This document shows positions 53,317 through 61,600 of a stretch of DNA of 64,000 bases, one piece after another. The stretch's first letter is position 1. Every line of letters starts with the position of its first letter. The notes below the pieces were generated by a model. It saw only the letters and a program-made list of their open reading frames with translations. It did no database searches and was not told where the DNA came from. The stretch covers positions 124,001 to 188,000 of the forward strand of contig NZ_CP160680.1 of NCBI RefSeq assembly GCF_040784935.1, written 5' to 3'. The stretch comes from Lewinella sp. LCG006 (GTDB lineage Bacteria > Bacteroidota > Bacteroidia > Chitinophagales > Saprospiraceae). The translations under genes were made by a program, and so were the position numbers.

Positions 53317-55377
53317 ATGAAACATCTTCTACTATTATTCCTCGCTACCCTGCTGCTACAGGCAGGTATTTCTCAAGACTATCAAGTCGTTGTTTCTACA
53401 GGAAACACCCCAGCAGGGGATCCTATGGATATATTTGGACCAGAACCCGATTATATCCTGGAAGACAACACGACAACGGATGTGACAGCTTGGCAAGCTT
53501 TACCTTTCCCTTTTGAATTTTATGGGGTTCCCGTGAGTGGTTATGTCGCCTCCCGAAATGGTTTTATCAGTTTTACCGATGCCGATGCCAATAGTGGTGC
53601 GTCGGAGAATACGGCCTTACCTGCCGCAGAAGGACCCAATAACGCCATTTATGCCTTCTGGGAAGCGCTCATTATAGACGGTGGCGGATCACATATATCT
53701 ACCTGGACCTACGGTGTTGCGCCCAATCGGGTCCATCTGATTCGTTGGTTTAGTCTTCTTCCGGAGAATACGGATCGCTCGCTCTTTTTTGCCATTCGGC
53801 TTTACGAATGTGGTGATTTTGACATTGTCCATGCTGCGGGTAACCCTGTTGTCGCCCTCTCTGGAACAGTAGGCTGTGAAAATGCGGACGGTAGTAGCGC
53901 TACAATGGTAGAAGGCAGCCCTAACCATGGCTTTTCACCCGGTTTTCTTGAATATACAGACGATGTTGTCTACACCTTCTATGGTGCTGCATATAATCTG
54001 GAATTGACCCATCTGAATTTTCCAACCAGAATACAAGTGGGAGAACAAGATGTTAGCGGCACGATTACCAACCAGGGAAACACTGCGATCAATTCCTTCC
54101 ATTTGAATTATACCATCAACGGTGGCCCGGTACAAACCATGGAAGTCACAGGCGTCAATATTGCGCCCAATGGAGGTACTTATTCCTTTGTGCACGATAT
54201 TCCCTGGATGGCAACTACCAGTGGCGAGCTCTCCACTCTTTGTATATACGCTGATCAGCTCAACGGGAACAATAGCGACCAACAATCCTGTAATGACCAG
54301 GTTTGTAAAGACATTTTCACCTACACTGGCACCTCCGGTAATAGAACCGTGCTTATCGAGGAATTTAGTGGGGCCTGGTGTGGCTATTGCCCCGATGGAG
54401 AAGTAATATTGGAGGATATTCTCACAGATCATCCCGATGATGTAGTCGCGCTTGCTTTCCATGAAGGAGATGCGATGGATGTCAGCGTTAGCTATGACGT
54501 CAGCACCCTGATTATTCTCCAAGGTTTTCCTCAGGCGGCTATCAATAGGGTCTTCTCTCCAGAACTGGGGATTGCAGTTAATCGTGACTACTGGCCGGGT
54601 ATGGTTGCGGCCCAACTCGATCGGTATACCCCGGCGGAAGTAAGTATTGAACACACCTATAACCCCGACAACCGCGTTCTGCGGGTAACGCTCACAGCCA
54701 ATTTCATGGACGATGCCTATGGCGATATGCGGTTTGCACTAGCGATTACCGAGGATAATATCACCGGCACTGGCAGCGGCTATGATCAGGCCAATAATTA
54801 CAACACCACCTTTGGGCATCCTTTCGCGGGAATGGGCGACCCCATTGTTGGTTACCAGCACCAGCGAGTGGTGCGAGCTATGCCCGGTGGTGCCGTGGGA
54901 ACGCCAGACATCATCCCAAACATCGTCAATTCGGGAGCACAATACAGTGAGGAATTCCTGTTTCTCGTCCCTGCAAGTTGGGATAAAGAACAGCTGTCTC
55001 TGGTAGGAATACTGGCCTACCACAGCCCGAATGCAAGAGAACGGGAGATCATCAATGTGGCAAAGGAAAAACTAATGTCAGATCCCACGCCGGTCGATTA
55101 CCTTTCACAAGTCGTAAACGAGGCCCGTATTTTCCCCAATCCAACTCGTGACCAGCTTCACTTGAGCTTCAGCCTAACGAATGACACCCCGGCCAGTATG
55201 CTCATTTATGATGCAACAGGACGACAGGTGCGTAACTTCGGCACACAAGACTACAGCGCAGGACAGCACCAACTGGACTACGACGTCTCCAACTTTTCTC
55301 CCGGCATTTATTATCTGAACATGCTAGGGGCAGGTGGGGTGATTTATTCCGGTAAGTTTGTGGTGGTGCCTGAATAG
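53317..55377 (+). CDS. Omp28-type thioredoxin-fold T9SS protein
   Basis: 686 aa from the ATG at 53317 (signal peptide MKHLLLLFLATLLLQAGISQ). The first ~230 residues are a jelly-roll-like domain (FPFEFYGVPVSGYVASRNGF), followed by a CARDB-like module (VSGTITNQGNTAINSFHLNY). Residues ~345-560 are an Omp28-related thioredoxin-like domain with active-site-like CGYC in EEFSGAWCGYCPDGE. A T9SS sorting domain closes it (RIFPNPTRDQLHLSFSL to SGKFVVVPE). It is exported; a surface thiol-disulfide role is plausible but unproven. Confidence 0.85.
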   Translation: MKHLLLLFLATLLLQAGISQDYQVVVSTGNTPAGDPMDIFGPEPDYILEDNTTTDVTAWQALPFPFEFYGVPVSGYVASRNGFISFTDADANSGASENTALPAAEGPNNAIYAFWEALIIDGGGSHISTWTYGVAPNRVHLIRWFSLLPENTDRSLFFAIRLYECGDFDIVHAAGNPVVALSGTVGCENADGSSATMVEGSPNHGFSPGFLEYTDDVVYTFYGAAYNLELTHLNFPTRIQVGEQDVSGTITNQGNTAINSFHLNYTINGGPVQTMEVTGVNIAPNGGTYSFVHDIPWMATTSGELSTLCIYADQLNGNNSDQQSCNDQVCKDIFTYTGTSGNRTVLIEEFSGAWCGYCPDGEVILEDILTDHPDDVVALAFHEGDAMDVSVSYDVSTLIILQGFPQAAINRVFSPELGIAVNRDYWPGMVAAQLDRYTPAEVSIEHTYNPDNRVLRVTLTANFMDDAYGDMRFALAITEDNITGTGSGYDQANNYNTTFGHPFAGMGDPIVGYQHQRVVRAMPGGAVGTPDIIPNIVNSGAQYSEEFLFLVPASWDKEQLSLVGILAYHSPNAREREIINVAKEKLMSDPTPVDYLSQVVNEARIFPNPTRDQLHLSFSLTNDTPASMLIYDATGRQVRNFGTQDYSAGQHQLDYDVSNFSPGIYYLNMLGAGGVIYSGKFVVVPE

Positions 55378-55410
55378 GTTTTTTAACTGCGGAGAAACGG
55401 CGTTTATTTT

Positions 55411-55490
55411 TAGCCACGAAAGCACTAAAGCACGGAATAGCACGGAATATTTTTTTTGTGAGATTATGTGTTTTAGTGCTTTAGTGGCTA
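55411..55490. repeat. TAGCCAC...GGCTA dispersed repeat, copy B
   Basis: 80 bp, the inverse of copy A at 33826-33904. Central GCACGGAATAGCACGGAATA is fully conserved. It separates the T9SS gene from the NADAR gene. Confidence 0.75.
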
Positions 55491-55552
55491 GTTATTTTTT
55501 CTTTCGTAAATTTATGAGGCATCCATTTCTGAATTGCTTCAAAACCGCGTTC

Positions 55553-56053
55553 ATGAGAGAGACAGAAAATTATTACTTCTTTTGGAAACACCAGTTTGGG
55601 CAATGGACGCTAAGGAATATAGTAGATGTGGATGGCATTGAATACAATTGCTGTGAGCAATATATGATGTATAAAAAAGCGATTCTGTTTGGTGATCTGG
55701 AAATCGCTCAAAAGCTGCTGGAAGAACCTGATCCGTCTGCACAGCAAAAAATGGGTCGGTTGATTCGCGGTTTCCAAGCAGAATTGTGGGATCAACATAA
55801 GCTGGGAATCGTTTGGTACGGGAATTATTTAAAGTTTACGCAGCATCAGGATTTGCAAGACCGACTCTTGCAAACTGGTCATAAAATTTTAGCAGAAGCC
55901 TCTCCCTATGATCTTATTTGGGGTATTGGATTGGGAGCTAAAGATGATAAAATATTAGATCAATCGAACTGGCGAGGCCAAAACCTGCTGGGAGAAACGC
56001 TGATGTCGGTGCGGTCGTTACTTACTGCGGCAGCTAAAAATACAGGGCTTTAA
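55553..56053 (+). CDS. NADAR (YbiA-like) family protein
   Basis: 166 aa from the ATG at 55553 (an ATG at 55514 would add 13 unlikely residues; the longer frame runs through the repeat). NADAR signatures: FFWKHQFGQW, CCEQYMMYKKAILFGD, and the C-terminal YDLIWGIGLGAKD with NWRGQNLLGETLM. In riboflavin metabolism YbiA hydrolyses the N-glycosidic bond of toxic pathway intermediates; other NADAR proteins act on ADP-ribosyl groups or take part in phage defence. Cytoplasmic, standing alone here. Confidence 0.85.
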   Translation: MRETENYYFFWKHQFGQWTLRNIVDVDGIEYNCCEQYMMYKKAILFGDLEIAQKLLEEPDPSAQQKMGRLIRGFQAELWDQHKLGIVWYGNYLKFTQHQDLQDRLLQTGHKILAEASPYDLIWGIGLGAKDDKILDQSNWRGQNLLGETLMSVRSLLTAAAKNTGL

Positions 56054-56133
56054 AGTAGACTGTTCAACCTGATGCTTTTCTGACGCGACGGATTTTAGCG
56101 CTTTCTTGACAGGCTAGTATTAAGTTATCGCGC

Positions 56134-56314
56134 CGTAGGTGCAACCTACGACAAACAGCACATAAACGCACAAGCCTGTAGGCCAGAGCTCAGAGTCTAG
56201 ACTTTAGAAGAAGAGGGATAGCAACTGCTCCGTAAAGCAGGGTTTCATACCCTGCATGAAGGAAAGATAGCAACTGCTCCGTAAGGCAGGGTTTCACACC
56301 CTGCATAAAGGAGC
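56134..56314. repeat. Hairpin and two 49-bp tandem units
   Basis: CGTAGGT-GCA-ACCTACG (56134-56150) is a perfect hairpin. Two adjacent 49-bp units (56217-56265, 56266-56314) begin GATAGCAACTGCTCCGTAA and each contains GCAGGGT...ACCCTGC hairpin arms, with few differences between units. Two units without spacers do not make a CRISPR. The remaining parts of the 475-bp gap 56054-56528 show no gene. Confidence 0.7.
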
Positions 56315-56528
56315 ACTGTGCAGTCCAATACCAAGGCACAAATATATCGCCCTAAAAGCCAGGAATTTCACACCAATCCCCTGGTGGTTTTCTTTACGAA
56401 ACCACTGTTACGCCCCCATCAAGAGGTAAACCCCACGTAATTTCCCTATCTTTCGGCCCGTCGCAAATACTGGAGTAATTTGCGAGTTTTATACGCCGAC
56501 AACCCCTCACTCATCTATTATATTGGTA

Positions 56529-57518
56529 ATGAAAGTATTGGTTACAGGAGCCGATGGTTTTTTGGGCAACAATATTGTCCGGGAACTCTTGGATCGCGGG
56601 CATGAAGTCTACGCGTTTATTCAACAAGGAAGGCACATCAAGACCTTGGATGAGCTAAACGTCACCAAACGATATGGTGATCTGCTCAACGCCGAAGAGG
56701 TCATTCAAGCCGCCCAAGGTTGCGACTATATTATTCACGCGGCGGCCAACACCTCAATCTGGCCACAGCGCTCGGAGATCACGCGCCGGGTCAATCACGA
56801 AGGCACCTTGAATGTGATCCAGGCGGCCTTGCACAACAAGGTAAGGCGACTGGTTTCCGTGGGCTCGGCCAATTCCTTTGGCAATGGCTCGCTGGAAAAA
56901 CCCGGTGATGAGCATTCTCCTTTCGCGGCTGGCAAGTACGGACTGGATTATATCGACTCGAAGCGGGATGCCCAGGAAGCCATCCTTGAGCATGTAAAAA
57001 ATCACGGGCTCAATGCGGTCATCATCAACCCTACTTTTATGCTGGGGCCGTACGATACCAAGCCCAGTAGTGGCGAATTGTTGCTGGCCCTGTATCACCA
57101 AAAAGTCCCTGGCTACACCGCTAGTGGGCGCAATTTTATCTATGTTAAAGACGTGGCCGTAGCTGCTGCCAACGCCCTCACCATGGGTCGGAGCGGCGAG
57201 TGCTACATCATGGCCAATGAAAACTTATCGTACAAGGATTTCAACCAACTGGTGGCCGATGAGCTAGGTGTGAAGCCCCCCAAAATATTGATTCCCAAGC
57301 CTTTCATCTTGCTTTACGGAGCTGTTTCGCAAATGTGGGCTTACCTCACGGGCAAGCCGCCAGTGGTGAGTTATGCAGTGGCACAGATCAGCCTCGACAC
57401 CAATTACTATACAGCAGCCAAAGCTGTGAAGGAATTGCAATTGCCCCAAACACCAATCAAAATTGCCGTACGTGAGGCCTTCAATTGGTTTCAAGAGAAT
57501 GGCTATCTTAACAAGTAA
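56529..57518 (+). CDS. NAD-dependent epimerase/dehydratase (extended SDR)
   Basis: 329 aa from the ATG at 56529. Rossmann motif VTGADGFLGNNIVRELLDRG, then the catalytic YGLDYIDSKR (Y and K) preceded by Ser in VGSANSFGNG, and NPTFMLGPYDTKPSSG. This resembles dihydroflavonol-reductase or 3-beta-HSD-like extended SDRs; substrate unknown. The next SDR starts 8 bp after its stop, so the two form an operon and may act on the same compound. Confidence 0.87.
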   Translation: MKVLVTGADGFLGNNIVRELLDRGHEVYAFIQQGRHIKTLDELNVTKRYGDLLNAEEVIQAAQGCDYIIHAAANTSIWPQRSEITRRVNHEGTLNVIQAALHNKVRRLVSVGSANSFGNGSLEKPGDEHSPFAAGKYGLDYIDSKRDAQEAILEHVKNHGLNAVIINPTFMLGPYDTKPSSGELLLALYHQKVPGYTASGRNFIYVKDVAVAAANALTMGRSGECYIMANENLSYKDFNQLVADELGVKPPKILIPKPFILLYGAVSQMWAYLTGKPPVVSYAVAQISLDTNYYTAAKAVKELQLPQTPIKIAVREAFNWFQENGYLNK

Positions 57519-57526
57519 GTAAGTAA

Positions 57527-58336
57527 ATGAGTTCGTCAACATTAGCAGGAAAAGTAGCCATCGTCACGGGTTCGAGTATGGGTATTGGCAAAGCCGTAGC
57601 CGTAGCCTTGGGCCAAAAGCAGGTGAAGGTGGTATTGAACGGGCGTAACCTGGAAAAACTCACCCGCACAGCGGAAGAATTAAAAGCACAAGGTCTGGAA
57701 GTATTCGCTATTCAGGGTGATGTGGGCATTTACGATGATTGTGAGCGCCTCATAGCGCAAACCATCGCCCAATACGGTGCTTTGGACATTTTGGTCAACA
57801 ACGCTGGTCTGGCCATGACGGGCAGTATTGCCGATGCCCCGGCAGATGCTTTCCAGAAAGTTTTTCACACCAATATTCTGGGGGTCCTCTACCCTACCAA
57901 AGCGGCCATCCCGTATTTGAAGCAAACCAAAGGAAGCGTGATCTTTTCGGGTAGCATCGCCGGCTTCATGGGCATCCCCAATTATTCCGCCTACTCTGCC
58001 TCAAAAATGTCGCTGACGGCACTGGTGCAATCACTCAAGATAGAGCTGGCGGGTACGGGCGTTCATGTAGGCATCAACTACATCGGTTTCGCCGAAAATG
58101 ACCCCACCAAAACCTACCTCAACGAGCAAGGTGAGGTCGTGACCATGCCGGTACGCGACCAATTCAAAAAAATGCCCGTAGAAGAAGTCGCCCAATATTT
58201 CGTGAGCGGCATCGAAAAACGAAAATACAAGCAGACCCTTTCTTTATTGGGCAAGTTGACGGGTATCATGCCCCGTTTCTTCCCTCGTATTTTTGAGTGG
58301 GCGATGATTCGGAAGCATTTGAGGGATGGGGAGTAG
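57527..58336 (+). CDS. Short-chain dehydrogenase/reductase
   Basis: 269 aa classical SDR. Cofactor motif VTGSSMGIGKAVAVALG, NNAG in ILVNNAGLAMTG, catalytic Ser in IFSGSIAGFMG and YSAYSASK with Tyr/Lys. The C-terminal tail (KKMPVEEVAQYFVSGIEKRK) is typical of lipid-acting SDRs. Likely NADPH-dependent oxidoreduction of a hydroxy or keto group; the substrate cannot be assigned. It is cotranscribed with the upstream extended SDR. Confidence 0.88.
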   Translation: MSSSTLAGKVAIVTGSSMGIGKAVAVALGQKQVKVVLNGRNLEKLTRTAEELKAQGLEVFAIQGDVGIYDDCERLIAQTIAQYGALDILVNNAGLAMTGSIADAPADAFQKVFHTNILGVLYPTKAAIPYLKQTKGSVIFSGSIAGFMGIPNYSAYSASKMSLTALVQSLKIELAGTGVHVGINYIGFAENDPTKTYLNEQGEVVTMPVRDQFKKMPVEEVAQYFVSGIEKRKYKQTLSLLGKLTGIMPRFFPRIFEWAMIRKHLRDGE

Positions 58337-58368
58337 TCTGGGCTTAAGCCCGGATGGTGGAAGGGTTG

Positions 58369-58653
58369 GAAGGGTGTAAGGGTGTAAGGGTAGCATTGAA
58401 CTAGTAGCATCAAATACTTCCGATTTCAAAGTCGGAAGTGGGAAGGTAGGAATTCGGACGTATTTGTACCCACTAGTGGCGCACTCTCCTCCAGCTCTTC
58501 GCTCATCTCGCTACTTCCGACTTCTCACTTCCTCCCAATACCTAGGGATCCGACTTTATGAAAGTTGATGGTCAGGTTAGATGGTTTGAGGGTACGCTTA
58601 CACCTTTACACTTTTCCAACCCTTACACCTTCTCACTTCCGACTTTATGAAAG
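58369..58653. repeat. TGTAAGGG arms enclosing TCGGAAGT-type repeats
   Basis: AGGGTGTAAGGGTGTAAGGG at 58371-58390 faces CGCTTACACCTTTACACTTT and CCAACCCTTACACC near 58589-58630. Inside are GTCGGAAGTGGGAAGG-like units (58428-58447) and their inverses (58513-58535, 58630-58645). This covers nearly the whole gap between two convergent genes. Confidence 0.65.
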
Positions 58654-58660
58654 TCAATAG

Positions 58661-61600
58661 TTAACGCATCACCACAATTCGCTCTACGCGCCGGAAACGG
58701 TCATTAGACAAAACCAGCAGGTATACGCCTGGGGGGAATGCACTTAAAGAAAGTTCCTGACTTATGGCCTGTACCGCTGACATTTGCAGCAGTGCTGCGC
58801 CATTAATATCAAACAGTTCCAGATCGTAAGACCAACTGTGGGTATTATCATGCTCAATGAATAAACGGCCGGAACTAGGATTTGGGAAAATCCTTAGGGT
58901 AGCAGCTTCCGGGTTTAGCGTATTCGTGAGGGTAGCCGTATAGCTCTCCATAAATACACAACCATTGGCATCCACAATCGTCAAGTCTATCATTTGGCCT
59001 TCTTGCAATCCGTTCACAGTATTGCTGGTACTGCCATTGCTCCACAGGAAACTGTAGGGCGGAGTACCTCCGCTTGCAAAAGCCGTAGCTTGTAAGTTTT
59101 CCTGAGCATCAACAGCAAAGTCCACAGTTGCTAGCAAGTTGGCTGGTGCCTGCAATTGGATACTCGCTGATAAGCCACAGCTCGCCGAACTCACGTTGTA
59201 AGTATACATGCCAGTCGATAATCCTTCTAACACAGGGCTGTCACTGCCATTACTCCAAGAGATACCATAAGGAGGGATACCTCCACTGATCGACAAATTA
59301 ATTTGCCCATCATTGGTATTGGCACAGCTAGGTTCAACAGCTGCGTACTCGACTGCAAATGGCGGTACATACGGTACTTCAAAATCCTCTGTAACGGTAC
59401 AGCCATTTGCATCTGTTAGCAGTAGATTATACAATCCGGCGGTAAGGTTAACGGCAACATTACCACTCTGGGCATCGCTCCAGGTTACTTCATAGGGTGG
59501 CTGCCCAGCACTTGGTTGGGTGATCGCAATGATTTCTCCATCTCCACAACCCAACAGTACCTGAAGATTGGTGGCTATAGGCGTCAGGCCAGGTAGCTCG
59601 AAACTACTTTCCAGACTACAGCCATTGGCATTGGTGATCGTAACAAAGTAGGTGCCTACGTCCAGGTTATTCAGTTGTGGCCCTGTTTGTCCGGTATTCC
59701 ATAGGAAGGTATGGGAGGTATTGCCACCAGCTACTTCCAGTTGGATGCTGCCATCTTCCTGCCCGGCGCAGGTAGGTTGTTCTACCTCCGATGACATTAA
59801 TTCAACGCTCTCCGATGCCTCCAGGGTGATTTCCTCTGAGGATTCACAACCTTCCGCTGTTCGGATATTCAGCAGATAGGTGTCGGGACTCAATCCGCCG
59901 AAAACGGTAGTCGCCATAAAAGGCCCGCCGGCAAAGCTGATCTCCAAACCGGGGTCATCACTAATGATTGCTATCAAACCATCCGTATTGGCCGCACAGC
60001 TTACCTCGCTAATTGCTACCTCGTATTCCGGGAATGGTAGTTCTTCTACCAGGAATTCCCACACACTTTCACAAGCATTGTCATCAGTTATGGTGACCAG
60101 GTATTCCGCCGGCGTTAACCCTTCCACAAGGGGCGTATTTTCCGGTGTATGGGCCCATTGGTAGTCTACCGTAGTTGGATCGCTTACCAAGGTAATTGTA
60201 CCATTGGGTTCACCCGCACAACTAGGGGTGGTGAGTGCTTCAATAACCGGTAAATCGTAAATGAGTAATTCAATATTTGCGACCGAATCGCAGCCATTCG
60301 CAGCAGTGAAAGTAGCAGTATACCAACCAGGCTCATTTTGGGTTTCGCCAAAGATGACCGTGCTCTCCCCTTCACAAACAAAGCGTTCCTCTGTAGATGA
60401 TGTGGGCTGTAGCACCTCCAGGTAGTAGACTTGGGTAGAGTCACAACCATTCATCGCAGTAAAGGACGATTGGTAGGTACCACTGGTGTTTTCCAAATTG
60501 CCAAATAGCTCCACGCTTTCGCCTTCGCAGATGGCAATAAATTCTTCTATCACGATTGGCTCTAAAATGGTCAAACTCACTTCGTGGATAGAATCACAAC
60601 CCGCAGTAGAAATAAATGATCCGGTATACACACCGGCATTACTGACTTCTTCGCCAAAGATGAGCACCGACTCTCCCTCACAAATACTCAGCAGTTCACT
60701 GGTTTCAATCAGTTCCGCAAAGACGATTTGTACCGTATGGGTAGAGTCGCAACCATTGCTTGCCGCAAAGGTGGCCGTTGCCGTAGCGTCATCCGTATAG
60801 GTTTCGCCAAAGACCGTCACCGTTTGCCCACTACAGGCTTGTAGAGTTTCCTCCGTAAAGAAGGGCTCCGCGACCAACAGCGTGATCGTATGGGTGGAAT
60901 CACAGCCCAGGCTACTCTCAAAAGTACCGCTGTATTCTCCTGCCTCGGTGACCATTTCCCCAAACAGCTCAATGCTCTCGCCGCTGCAAATTTGGGCCAT
61001 GTCCGACGTATTTACTACCTCGATCAGCGTGACCGTTACCTGATGGATAGAATCGCAGCCTGCTGCCGATGGGAAGGTACCTTCGTAAGTACCAGCTTCA
61101 CTGACGACCTCACCAAAAAGTTCGACACTGCTGCCGGAACAGAGGGCTAAAGTCGCTGATGTCTCAATTTGTTCCGTTACCGTAAGTACTACCGTATGCA
61201 TAGAATCACAACCATTACTGGTCGTGAAAGTAGCCTCATAGGTGCCGCTGGTGTTTTCTGAATTGCCAAAGATGTTCACACTTTCGCCCTCACAGATCGT
61301 AAGGAATTCTTCTACTGCTACGTGTTCAAACACCATTAGACTCACCTGATGGATAGAATCACAACCAGCAGCAGAAATAAATGATTCCGTATAAACGCCA
61401 GCATTACTGATTTCTTCGCCAAAGATGAACACCGACTCTCCCTCACAAATGCTCAGCAGCTCGCTGGTCTCAATCAGTTCGGCAAAGACGATTTGTACCG
61501 TATGGGTAGAGTCGCAACCATTGCTTGCCGCAAAAGTGGCCGTTGCCGTAGCGTCATCCGTATAGGTTTCGCCAAAGACCGTCACCGTTTGCCCACTACA

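Noticed and set aside
53935-54654. 239-aa minus-strand frame
   Set aside because: Shadow of the Omp28/T9SS gene, which carries signal peptide, CGYC and sorting domain.
56217-56314. Two tandem units as a possible CRISPR
   Set aside because: Units are contiguous with no variable spacers, and no cas gene is present.
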